Assembly: GCA_963969365.1 (NCBI GenBank)
Contig: OZ017752.1
Coordinates: forward strand, 1,798,001-1,862,000
Source of the DNA: Asterochloris sp. CNOR1
Taxonomy: Eukaryota > Chlorophyta > Trebouxiophyceae > Trebouxiales > Trebouxiaceae
Length of the DNA: 64,000 nt
Reading direction: 5' to 3'
The notes beneath the pieces are model-generated. The model was not told the origin of the DNA and made no database searches. It worked only from the letters and a program-made list of their open reading frames with translations. Made by a program: the position numbers and the translations under genes. Positions 30,998 through 41,452 of this stretch are shown here, piece after piece. The first letter of the stretch is position 1; every line of letters begins with the position of its first letter.

Positions 30998-33900
30998 GGA
31001 GAAGGGACCCATGCTGCCGAGCTCTCCGCGGTATTATGGAACATGCGCGGGGGGCTCAGCAGAGCACACCTGTCAATGCCTGATGCACTACAGAACTTGG
31101 TGGCACTGAACTGCACATTCATTTGCCTGACAGAGACCTGGCACGCCGATGGCGAACACCTGCCTGACATGCAAGGATATGTTTACCATGACCTTGTGCG
31201 CCCCAGCCACCTACAAAGTGGCAAGGTACCGCATGGGGGTATTGCTGTCTACATAAAGCGCGAGTGGGCTGACCGCTGTTCTGTTTGGAAATGTGCTCCA
31301 GATGGCACTTACCTGTGGCTGCATGTTCGCCTGGGGGGTGATCACCCTCAGCACGTTGCCTTTGCCACATGCTACATGCCCCCAGGCCACAAGCACAAAG
31401 ATCTGTCCACTTTCAAGGATTTATCTGCAGACATGAGATTACTCTCTCAAGAGTTGCCCAGAGGTCTTCAGTTCTGGGTGTGTGGGGACACCAATGCCCA
31501 CACGGGGACCTTGCCAGACCATGTGATGCTGGAGGGCCCTGAAATCCCTGATGCTGTACAGGCTCTAGATGAACTGCCAGAGCACGTGCCAGAAAGAAGA
31601 AATGAGTGCCCCCATGCAGTAGACAGGAGAGGTCGCCAGCAACTGCAGTTCTGCAAGGACAATTCCCTGCTCATTCTCAATGGCAGAGTCCATGGCGACC
31701 CAACTGGCAGGACCACCTTCATGCGCGGCCGCAAGCGTGTGGTGCGCACCACGCTGGACTACCACATGGCCTCGTCAGCCCTCTACCCCTGGGCAGAGCG
31801 GCTTGAAGTCCTGCAGAAAGTAAGCACACCATACATGAGCTGCTCAGACCACCACCCTGTGATGGCACGGTTCAGGCTGCCTGCTGCACAGGAGCCCCCA
31901 GCCTACAATGGCCAGGCTGACCAGCCAGCCCACTCAAAGACAGGGTGTCTGCAAGTGCCTGCTGTGAAGTTTGAGGCCGAAAGGGAGGAGCAGTACTGGC
32001 AGCATTTTCTGTGTGCTGCAGACCAGCAGCAGCTAGATGCGGCCTGTGCAGACCCAGAGGCTGGGGTCCTGACTATGACACGATGCTTGGCTGACGCTGC
32101 TGTGCAGACTTTTGCCCTGAAGAAGGGAAGGGGCCAGAAACCCCGCCAGTTTCCGGTGTGGTTTGATGCAGAATGCTGGGCCTCATGGCGTGAGTGGAAA
32201 GCAGCAGCAAGGGCTCCTGTGCTGACTGCCTACCACGCTGCTGCTAACAGTTTAAGATGCAGGCACCGGGCTGTCCGACGCCGCAAATATCGACAGTTTC
32301 TGACCAACGAGATGCGCCGCATGGATCACCTCTCATTGCCGGATCTTCATCGCATAGCAGGGTGGCGCAGGCGCCCTGGGTGCCCGCTGTCCAGTGCCAT
32401 CCAGGCTGCGCACATGCAGAAGGTGCTGGGCAGCCATCCCGCATCTGCTGCCGTCCCAAAGCTGCTCCCTGAAGACACCATCACAGGAGTACATATTGGC
32501 ACAGATGCTTTCCTGAATGCTGACTGCACCATTTCTGATGTGCGGGCTGGTCTGCGCAAACTGAGTGCTGGCAAAGCAGCTGGCATCGATGGCATGAGTG
32601 CAGAGCTGCTGAAGCATGGGCCATTCCACATGCAACACTGCCTAGCCAAGCTGTTCACCAGCATGCTCAAGGGGACCTATCCCACGTCGCTCAGCACTGG
32701 CCTAGTCACTGCAGTATACAAGGGAAAACGGAGGGATCCTCTCAACATGAACAGCTACCGGCCAATCACGGTCGTTCCTGTGCTGGCCAAGCTATTTGCC
32801 ACAGTGATGGAGCAGCGCATGACCCGGTGGGCGGAAGCGCTCAATCTCAGAGCACCACCGCAGGCTGGCTTCCGCAGGGGCCACAGCACAGCTGGACAGC
32901 TGAGCACACTGAACATTCTGGTAAGAAAATATAGGCGGCACAACAGCAAGCTTTTCTGCTGCTTTGTTGATTTTGAGAAGGCCTTTGACACAGTGGATCG
33001 CGGGGTGCTGTGGGCTGTCCTACAAAACCTGGGGGTGTGTGGACACTTCATGAGCTGCCTGCAAAGCATGTACGCCCAAGACTCGGCAGCGGTCAGGGCT
33101 GGAGGGGGCATATCTGAGGCATTCAGGTGCCTGCAAGGAGTGCAGCAAGGCAGCCCCCTCAGCCCACTCCTCTTTGGACTGCTGATCGATGTGCTGGACA
33201 AGGTCATGCGCAAAGTTAAAGGAAACCATGCACCCACGCTCATGTTTCATGATGTGCCGCTGCTGCTCTTCGCAGACGATTTGGTGCTCATGAGCACAAG
33301 TGAAGAAGGACTGCAACGATTGCTGAATGCTTTACAGATATTCTGTGAAAACAGGCGGCTCAGAGTCAGTTTGGTCAAGACGGAAGTGGTGGTGTTTGAG
33401 ACACAGCGCCAAGAATGCAGCACCTTCACATACAGTGGGCACCCCCTGACGCGCTCGGATTCATTCAAGTACCTGGGCCTGTGGTTTGAAGCCACCAAGG
33501 AGGGCTTTGCCAAATCCCTTGGCGAGCACCTGGAAGCTGCGCGTAAAACCATGAACAACATGCTCAGGCGCTGTGCACAGATCAGTTTGACGTGCCCGCG
33601 CCGCATCTGCAAGTTGTTTGATGCCTTGGTGCTGCCCATATTGAGCTATGGCTGTGAGGTCTGGTTCTGGGACCACAGAGCAGGCACACAAGCCACAGCG
33701 CAGCTTGAGTCTCTGCATGCACAATTTTTGCGCAGATTGCTTGGCATCCACTGCCACACACACAGTCTGATTGCACTTGCTGAGTTTGGCAGATATCCCC
33801 TGGCAGTGCATTGGCAGCGGCAAGTGGACAGGTTCAGACAACGCATTTGGGACCTCAAGCCGAAGCTTCAGAAGGAGCCCCTGCTATGGGCTATGTATGA

Positions 33901-34450
33901 CGGCGTCTGCTACCTGCCGCTGTACCGCGACCTCTCCTTGGCCCCCTTCTGTGCACTACAGGCACATGGCAGCGCAGAGACAGCCCCTGGCAAGGAACAG
34001 CATGAGCAGCGCTTCAGGGACTGCCAGGCCGCCACCGTGGCCACCTACATGCAGATGCGGGGTCCCAACACGGCCTATGCCATGCAGACATACCTGACCA
34101 GGATCAGAGGCTTCAGGCTACGCAGAGCCTATGCCAGCATCAGGTGCAGCAGCCACCAGCTGCGCGTACAGACTGGGCGATACCTGTTGCCCCAGCTCAA
34201 GCGAGAGGACCGGACATGCCGAATCTGTGGGTCACCGAATGAGATTGAGGATGAAAGCCATATCCTGCTACACTGCCCAAGACTTGCAGACCTCCGGTCT
34301 GCTCACAGCCACCTGTTTGTGGAGCAGCAGCAGTCGTTGGCAACGCTGTTTGAACAACCACCAAGCCGAGTTGCCACATACATCAGGGCAGCACTGCTCC
34401 AGCACGCAAATATGCTGGGCATCACTGGGGGCACATCTGGGCCTAAATGA
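30998..34450 (+). CDS. LINE ORF2: endonuclease, reverse transcriptase, zinc finger
   Basis: Open from the codon after the UAG to TGA 34448-34450; the first Met is at 31043 (1135 residues). APE endonuclease: AVLWNMRGG, CLTETWH (catalytic Glu), VCGDTNAHTG (Asp/Asn) and CSDHHPVMARF (Asp-His). Since AVLWNM starts before the Met, the conserved N-terminus includes codons between the stop and ATG 31043. Reverse transcriptase spans about residues 490-770: AGKAAGIDGMSAELL, SYRPITVVPVLAKL, CFVDFEKAFDTVD, VQQGSPLSPLLF and the catalytic FADDLVLM. A C-terminal zf-RVT type finger (CRICGSPNEIEDESHILLHC) follows. No RNase H is seen. Confidence 0.92.
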   Translation, partial: GEGTHAAELSAVLWNMRGGLSRAHLSMPDALQNLVALNCTFICLTETWHADGEHLPDMQGYVYHDLVRPSHLQSGKVPHGGIAVYIKREWADRCSVWKCAPDGTYLWLHVRLGGDHPQHVAFATCYMPPGHKHKDLSTFKDLSADMRLLSQELPRGLQFWVCGDTNAHTGTLPDHVMLEGPEIPDAVQALDELPEHVPERRNECPHAVDRRGRQQLQFCKDNSLLILNGRVHGDPTGRTTFMRGRKRVVRTTLDYHMASSALYPWAERLEVLQKVSTPYMSCSDHHPVMARFRLPAAQEPPAYNGQADQPAHSKTGCLQVPAVKFEAEREEQYWQHFLCAADQQQLDAACADPEAGVLTMTRCLADAAVQTFALKKGRGQKPRQFPVWFDAECWASWREWKAAARAPVLTAYHAAANSLRCRHRAVRRRKYRQFLTNEMRRMDHLSLPDLHRIAGWRRRPGCPLSSAIQAAHMQKVLGSHPASAAVPKLLPEDTITGVHIGTDAFLNADCTISDVRAGLRKLSAGKAAGIDGMSAELLKHGPFHMQHCLAKLFTSMLKGTYPTSLSTGLVTAVYKGKRRDPLNMNSYRPITVVPVLAKLFATVMEQRMTRWAEALNLRAPPQAGFRRGHSTAGQLSTLNILVRKYRRHNSKLFCCFVDFEKAFDTVDRGVLWAVLQNLGVCGHFMSCLQSMYAQDSAAVRAGGGISEAFRCLQGVQQGSPLSPLLFGLLIDVLDKVMRKVKGNHAPTLMFHDVPLLLFADDLVLMSTSEEGLQRLLNALQIFCENRRLRVSLVKTEVVVFETQRQECSTFTYSGHPLTRSDSFKYLGLWFEATKEGFAKSLGEHLEAARKTMNNMLRRCAQISLTCPRRICKLFDALVLPILSYGCEVWFWDHRAGTQATAQLESLHAQFLRRLLGIHCHTHSLIALAEFGRYPLAVHWQRQVDRFRQRIWDLKPKLQKEPLLWAMYDGVCYLPLYRDLSLAPFCALQAHGSAETAPGKEQHEQRFRDCQAATVATYMQMRGPNTAYAMQTYLTRIRGFRLRRAYASIRCSSHQLRVQTGRYLLPQLKREDRTCRICGSPNEIEDESHILLHCPRLADLRSAHSHLFVEQQQSLATLFEQPPSRVATYIRAALLQHANMLGITGGTSGPK

Positions 34451-34948
34451 GGAACAGACACCCTGGGTGACCCCTCTATGTGCCGTGATGTGTCCCCAGC
34501 TCACCAGCTGCTGATTAGAGCCCCAATTTCATAGCAATGCGCTAGACTCATCACATGATTGTCTTCCCCTAAGGTCCCCATGCTGAGTTGTTGCTTGGGG
34601 TGTGCCGCCTTGGAGCCTGGTGCCCTGCGAGGGGAAGACTGCTGGTCACAGTCATACCCAAGCATAACTCTCTCATGACTGCGAAGTCTACGAGCTGAGA
34701 GGGCGTGGCAAGCCAGTCAGGGGGGCTGAGCCCCCCCCTGCGCCATACAGGATCCAGGGTGTTTGCATTTCGGGCAGCAACCTCAGCTAGCAGTCCAACG
34801 TGGTGATGAAGCCCAGCACAGTGCCAAGGCCTGCTATGAGCGCCGGCTCCCTCTTTACCAGCCAAGTACAGTGACCTGCTTGATATGCCTGTACTGCTTC
34901 TTTTTGTACCCCTACACCTTCAGCAGAGTTCATTGGTAGGATGAAATG

Positions 34949-35006
34949 ATCATAGTCCTATGCCCGTGCATTGAGGCTACGGACTTTAAATTTAAATCAT
35001 CATCAT
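34949..35006 (+). repeat. LINE 3' end shared with the SINE
   Basis: tcatagtcctatgcccgtgc, then attgaggctacggacttta, then aaatcatcatcat. Matches the SINE tail on the minus strand at 25372-25313. In stringent LINEs such 3' sequences are recognised by the reverse transcriptase. Confidence 0.8.
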
Positions 35007-35162
35007 GCGCGAGCGACTCTGATCTGGCCTCAGCGATTGCGAACTTACAGTGCAATGCCCTGTGCCGGAGGAATCTGACCCCCAGACTCGAATTGGCGGG
35101 GCATCAGACAAGGCTTGGCCTGCACTTGCCCAATCTTCTAGTGCCCTGGGCACAGCAGTGCC

Positions 35163-38100
35163 ATGACTGGTCCAACGGAGAATGGTGTGGCTTCAGAAGA
35201 CCAGAACAGTGCTAAATCCTCTCCCCCACGGCCGCCCACTCAGAAGGAGCTGCAGCAGGCTGATGAATACAAGAAGGAGGGCAACCAAGCATTCAAAGGT
35301 TGGCAGCTGGATGATCTGCACGGTAGTGCCTGTGCATCTGCGTTGCTGTGCGTCAGGCAGCCATCACCCCCACCTGAACTGGCCATGCCCTTCATCCTGC
35401 AGACAAGCACTATCCGGCAGCCATTGCAGCCTACAGCCGGGCCATAGAGTGCAGCCCCTCCAGCGCAGTGTTGTACTCGAACCGGTCCTTTGCCCACCTG
35501 CGCCTGGAGGAGTATGGCAGCGCTGTGGCAGATGCCAGCAAGGCCATTGAGCTGGACCCCAGATATGTGAAGGTGCGCCCTGACCATTCCAGGTCTCAGG
35601 CAGCACTGCATCTGGTTGCACAGTCACATGGCAGCTTCCCGGTCAGGCTGAGTGCGGGCCTGGCCGGCACAGCACAACAATCATGCTTTCCTGATAACAA
35701 GGCGTTGGTCCCCGGCACTGATTGCTGTCCCTGTCTGTGGCCTGTGAGCGCTGAAGAATCCGGGCAGCAGACGAATAGGCCACATGTGTGTGTGCGTGCC
35801 GCTGCCAGGCCGCTCAGGGCAATTACTGAGCCCTGCCTCGCTCAGACACAGCATGTCTGCCCGTGAAGCTTTCAGCCTGCGCTGTTTCGGCTGCCTGTGC
35901 TGATGTGTTGGCAGAGCCAGCCAGCTAGGAGCTGTTGTGCCTTGAAGCTTGCAGGACTGGAGAATGTCCATCAGATGGCAGCACGCTAGGTGGCTACAGC
36001 ATACTTCTGTACCAACACGGCTAGGCGACACGCTGTGGTCATGCCCCTGCAGGGGTACTATCGGCGTGGCGATGCCAATGTAGCGCTGAGCAAGTTCAAG
36101 CTGGCACTGCGGGATCTGAAGATGGCGGCTCAGGTGGCGCCACGGGACCCTGACCTGCAGAAGAAGCTGCTGGCCTGTGAGAAGGAGGTCAAAAGGATAC
36201 GCTTTGAGGAGGCGCTGGCCACACCTGTGAGTGGCAGCGGTCTGTGCTGGATCGGAGTGCTGTTTGTTCTGAGCAGAAGTGAGAGAAGCAAAGGTTGCTG
36301 GCCAACCTGGCGTGATGCTGGCGCAGGCGCCAATTGGGGGAGGCAAACCAGGGGGTCTGGTGGTGCTTCTGTGATGCATAGACATGCTTGAGGGTGGTGC
36401 TGGCCTCCCTGCAAGAGGCTGCTGCTGGTGCCAGAATAGAACAGGGTGGAGCAGGGTTGCTGATTGCCCCAGAACCCTGCTGATTGCTTGGGGGTCTGGT
36501 CAGCTGGCAGTCAAAACAGCAGGGGTGGAGCTTGTACAGACACGCTTGAAAAGGCGCCAGAGCCACTTCAGTGGGGGCTGCTCTCTGTGCTGGAGTGGTA
36601 TAAGGTGAAGCATCGACAACGTGGCCACCCCAAGATCCTGCAAGCTGCTGACGCGCAGGGATGGGACCTGGCTGGCTGGTAGGCAAAAGGGCAGGCACAG
36701 CAGAAGGGGACTGCTTGTTCAGTGATGTCTGGACACGCTTACAGCAGATGGTTCCCACTCATGAGCGCTCAATGTTTGCTGTAGTGTTGCCCACGAAAGC
36801 TAATGATGGGGTGGTGGTCAGAAGCAGGCGTTTGGGAGCCCCTGTATAGAGTTGAGGCTCGTTCCAAACTCTTCTGCCGGTGTGCAGCAGATGTCTTGCA
36901 GTTTGAGAGGGAGCCCTGGCCGCCTTCGAGGTTGCCCGGCTTCTCCTCCTCCGGACTCTGCTGTGGGCCTATGTTGCAGGATGAGATCAAAATCCCAATC
37001 GCTGACCAGATCGACCTGACCACAATGCCTGTCGAAGACAGCTACGATGGCCCCAGGCTAAGCGGTGAGGTGTCACAGTACACACTGCACAGCAGCCTGC
37101 CCCCTTGATGTTGCCCCCTCACATTGCTTTGAAGGGTGCCTGCACCTTTGATGCTGGTGCCCTTCCCTACTCAGGTGCATCCACAGCGGTTGGAGTGACC
37201 AGGCAAGTGTTGAGGGACAGGCAATGGGCATTAGTGGTGCAACTGGCCTGCACATTGTGCAGATGCTGGCTGACAAGCATGACAGCCAGCACCAGTGCTA
37301 CCTGCAGGGAGTGATGAGGATGGATACCAGATAGATCTGGAGTTTGTGCACGGGATGATGGAGCAGTTCCGGGAACGCAAAAACATTCACCGGCGATACG
37401 CCTTCCAGATTGTCCTCTGGGTGCGGCCTGCCCCTGTGTGCTCAAGCAGCTGTTGCGTGGCAGCCCACAGCCATTGGGGTTGCTTGACTGGAGCCTTTGG
37501 GCACCAGAGCCTCTGGAAGCCTGATGCTGCCATTGAGAATTCCATGCTGGAGGCTCCGCACCCCGACTCAGCTGGCTGATGCTTCTCCGCCAATGCTGTT
37601 GGGATATGTTGGTGTGGCTGTGGCATCCGCGAGCAGCACCAGCTCAGAAGCCCATCTCCGTGATGCTGCCCCACACTGCTGTTGCTGCCCTTTGATGGCC
37701 CCCATCAGTCTGGCTCCTTCACTGCTGCAGGCCCAGCAGCGCCTTAAGTCTCTTCCCAGCCTGGTGGACGTGCCTGTGGCTGAGGGCAAGTGCATCACCG
37801 TCTGCGGGGACGTGCATGGTCAATATTATGACCTGCTCAACATCTTTGAGCTGAATGGGCTGCCCAGTGAGGACAACCCATACCTGTTTAATGGTGAGAT
37901 CTGCTGTACTTGGGACAGACAGGGGGGACTTGCGATCGTGGCATCTGAGCGTATGGGGCAGCCACTGGGCAGTCCTTGCAGCCTCACATGTTGTGGGCAT
38001 GCCATGTGCAACTTGCAGTGGTGGCCGTTTCAGCTGCTTGCCTGTGCTGACCAGGATGCCTTGCAGCCAAGACAGCATCCCTTGCTTCTCACCGCAATGC

Positions 38101-40583
38101 ATGCAGTGCTAATGATAAATCCAGAGCCTTGAGGCCATACTGCTGCTGCAGCAGACTTCTCTGCCATTGTTGCGTTCTGTACCTCATTCAAATGCCATCC
38201 CATGTGGAGCGCAGGTGACTTTGTGGACAGGGGGTCCTACAGCGCTGAGATCATCCTCACGCTTTTTGCCCTGCAACTGGTGTACCCCAACCATGTGCAC
38301 CTGGCACGAGGCAACCATGAGAGCAAGTCCATGAACCAGATATATGGCTTCTCTGGAGAGGTTAGGTTCCCTCCTCTGATTCCTGCTCTGTACCCTCCTG
38401 CGCCTGGGCCCCTGCTTGCTCTGCTCTGCTATATAGACGTCTTGCCCAGGCCAGAGCGGGCTCTGCTCTACACGCCTGCTGTGTACCTGTGTGCGCATGA
38501 ACTTCTGTTGCTCTGCATGCGTCTTTCTCAGATTGCGCCATGCTGCCGTTCATTCCTGCTCTGCATGCGGCTTTGCCTATCCCGCACCAGTGCTTAGCAT
38601 GCAAGGTCTGCATGCGCCACTGTGCACCTGCACCATGCATCTGCTGGGTTGCACTGCCTGACCAGATGTGCAGCCAGGTCATCCTTCAAAAAATCCTGCT
38701 TTGCATCCTGCTGTGCAGGTCAAGCACAAATACACACCACGGCTGGCGGAGCTGTTCACAGAGACGTTCTGCTGGCTGCCCCTGGCACACTGCCTGTGCG
38801 GGAAGGTGCTGGTGGTGCACGGCGGCCTCTTCAGCCGTGACGGAGTGACGCTGGATGAAATCCGGCGCATAGACAGGAACAGGTGAGGTTCATGGCCAGC
38901 CTGTGCTTACTCAAGTTGGTGCTTGGCCAGCAGCATCCGTCTGGTAATCTGTGGCTGGGGTGCAGGAGTCAGCACTCCTGTTGCATCTGGCAGGCAATGT
39001 TTGTGGCCCTGGGGGCCTGCTTAAGGAGTCATGTCAGCCAATGCAGGCATGTCGGAGCTGGCTCCACTCTCTCTTGTGTGCCAGACTTGACCGGTGGGCG
39101 CCTGAGCGGCCCTGTGCATGAGCGGCCTGTGATCTGGTCTGCATCAAGTTGTGTGAGTTCGTGCCCCACAGGGCTGGTGGCCAAGGCCTGATGTCCACTG
39201 TATTGAAGCAGGCCTGGGCCACTGGCCTGAGCCTGAGCAGTCTTGTGCTGCTGCAGAGACCACTCGACGGGCAGCTTCCATGACTGCAGCAACTGTGATG
39301 CAGCTGCTCTGTGCTATGCTGCAGGGAGCCTCTCTTCCTGTAGTGCCCTGCCCCAGAGCTGGTCCCTGCTGCCAGAAGCCTCAAGGAGTGGCCAGCTGCG
39401 GTGTCTGCCTTGCAGCGCATGAGCTGCGCTACGCAACAACAGTGGGAGCAAAGTGGGCTGCGTTGCAGGGAGCCTCCTGAGGATGGCCTCATGTGCGAGC
39501 TGCTGTGGAGCGACCCGGCAGACGTCCCCGGGAGGTCCCCCAGCAAGCGCGGCGTCGGCGTGGGCTTTGGCCCTGATGTGACCAAGCGCTTTCTGAATGA
39601 CAATGGCCTGCAGCTGCTGGTCAGGAGCCATGAGGTGAGGCAGCCGTGTCTCCAACAAGTTCATGATGTGTGTGCGTCGAGCATTCATGCTGTGAAACAG
39701 GAGCTTCTGCATCTGTGGGGAACTAGAGGTGAGCGCCATGGCAGTGGTTGACCTGCTAGCAGCCTGACATCTACTGAAGGCCAGCGGCCCACAGCTCCTG
39801 GTCAAGAGCCATGAGGTGCAGCACTGTGGCAGAACACGTTGCGCAATGGTGAAGGACCCTGCGACTTTGTCTCACGATCTGCTAGAGAGTTTCCACAATA
39901 TTGGCAGCGCAACCCTGAACTAGCCTTGTGATATAGATGCCAATGGAAGCATCTGGCATTCCAGCAGGAGGGCCCTTTTGCCTTCCTGCAAGTCTTGCTG
40001 TCAGAGTGCTATCTGAGCAAGCTCCCTTCTTGTGCAGGTCAAGGATCAGGGCTACGAGGTTTGCCATAATGGCGATTGCATAACAGTGTTCAGCGCACCA
40101 AACTACTGTGACCAGATGGGCAACAAGGGTGAGCTCATTCTCAATTATTCTCAACAATCAGCCAATTAGCAATAGCGAGCACAGGCAGCCTTAGACTTGT
40201 GCATGACCACTTCATTCTGCCAAGAGGAATTGTTGGATACACTGCAGCAGTCAAGGGCAGAATGTATATCCGCTTCGCTGACCGTCCATGCTACATTGGC
40301 TGTAGGTGCCTTCATCAGGTTCAAGGCACCTGAGATGGTGCCGGAGTTCACCACCTTTGACAGTGTGAAACACCCAGGTCTGCTCTGTGTGTGAGGCAAC
40401 GGCCGCTCGCTGACTGTCACGCATTTGCGGTGTGTGAAGCTGTCCTGTTCCGTCACGGCCCAGGCTTGCGGGCAAGGCTCTGTGCAGCAAGCCATCATCT
40501 TGATGTTTATGACTGCTGCTGCTGCAGGTGTAAGGCCAATGGCATATGCATCAGGCATGATGGGAGGCATGTTTGGACTCTGA
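35163..40583 (+). CDS. PP5: Serine/threonine protein phosphatase 5 (TPR-PP5)
   Basis: PP5 dephosphorylates clients of Hsp90, to which its TPR domain docks. From ATG 35163: TPR exons 35163-35300 ([19 protein letters not shown]), 35403-35573 ([20 protein letters not shown], then [14 protein letters not shown]) and 36052-36229 ([20 protein letters not shown]). The linker is at 36980-37062. The phosphatase domain runs from about 37312 to 40376 with [18 protein letters not shown] (37796 on), [11 protein letters not shown] and ARGNHES (38216-38360), [11 protein letters not shown] (38719-38882), LLVRSHE (39469-39634) and [20 protein letters not shown] (40038-40130). The last exon gives [21 protein letters not shown] 40581-40583, matching the PP5 C-terminal autoinhibitory tail. 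All metal-binding and catalytic motifs are present. Confidence 0.93.
39602..39815 (+). repeat. Copy of a PP5 exon's 3' edge and donor in the downstream intron
   Basis: The end of the exon at 39610-39634 (cagctgctggtcaggagcca then tgag|gtgagg) recurs at 39791-39815 (cagctcctggtcaagagcca then tgag|gtgcag) with three differences in 25 nt. A shorter echo of the same exon's start (tgcag|ggagcctc, 39469) lies at 39325. Confidence 0.7.
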
Positions 40584-41452
40584 CCCGCTAAGCCCCCATC
40601 AAAATCAGACTTCATATAACCCCTGCTGATGCCTGGTCTGCACATGAGACCATGCACATGAGCAACCGGTTGGCCCTGCCCACCCAAAGCTTGCAGCTGC
40701 AGTTGCATCGATGCCCTTAGAAGTGCTGCTCAATATCCTAGCCATCAAGGCTGCTGGCGATCATGTGGTGCTTCTACTATGATTGCCAGCTCAGATGGAA
40801 CCAACCCGTCATTTGATTGCTATGCGCAGTATGCAGGGAAGCTGTACTGTGCCTGATTCTAGAACTGCAAGCTGCTGACAAGATTGTATTGAACTCAGTC
40901 GCCTGCACTCCAATCTGCACACAGCAGCCTTGAACCGATTTTGTCAAGGTGTGCAATGGCAAGTGTGTCAACTTTTCCATAGGCATTAAACCAGACAATT
41001 GGTGAACTGAGTTGTGGTGCTGGAGTTGCTGGCAAGGCACAACAAGCTCCCCTTTTCACATGCCTCTGAAATGACTAGAATGGAGCCATTCATGACTTCA
41101 ATGTGAGGCTGAGGGAGACTGGTGATTGGCAGTGATGTCGAAAACATGCATTGCAGCAGCAGACTATCGCAGACGTGTGATGTTGGGGCGCAGGATGGGG
41201 CGCCACAGGGTGAAGTGGTTACAGCAATGAAGTCTGCCTTGACCCAGCGTCCACTACGTGGGCTTCTGGCTGAGCTTGCGCTACGATTGGGCAAAGCCGA
41301 AGAGTGGCCTCCAAGTGCAAAGGGCGTCTCCAGCTGAGCTCAGGCATGGTGCGTTGGAGCGTTGCGTGCCTAGGCCTCACAGAGGAGGGTCGGCTTAGAG
41401 AACAGGGCACCTTCAGAGCTGCCCAATGGCGGCGCATTTGCACATGGTGCCA
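40584..41452. other. Convergent intergenic region, no gene recognised
   Basis: Holds the 3' ends of PP5 (+) and the BIG ARF-GEF (-). No convincing coding sequence is seen on either strand. Confidence 0.5.
41219..41223 (-). promoter_or_regulatory. Possible TGTAA polyadenylation signal for the BIG gene
   Basis: TGTAA on the minus strand about 230 nt after the BIG stop codon. A short motif, so only suggestive. Confidence 0.3.

Larger units (their letters stand above)
29580..35006 (+). mobile_element. Apparently full-length L1-type non-LTR retrotransposon (LINE)
   Basis: Contains ORF1 (29726-30997), ORF2 (30998-34450), a long 3' UTR (34451-35006) and a short (atc)n tail. Both ORFs are uninterrupted apart from the UAG that separates them, and all key endonuclease and reverse transcriptase residues are intact, so this is a young, possibly active copy. 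The 5' limit (29580) is a guess within a roughly 150-bp uncertainty; I found no convincing target-site duplication. It fills the divergent spacer between SERF and PP5 and ends about 157 bp before the PP5 ATG. The architecture (ORF1 with coiled coil, APE endonuclease, RT, zf-RVT) places it in the L1 clade, like the Zepp element of Chlorella. Confidence 0.88.

Noticed and set aside
32755-33243. Open frame on the minus strand opposite the reverse transcriptase
   Set aside because: Antisense shadow of the strongly conserved RT domain on the + strand.
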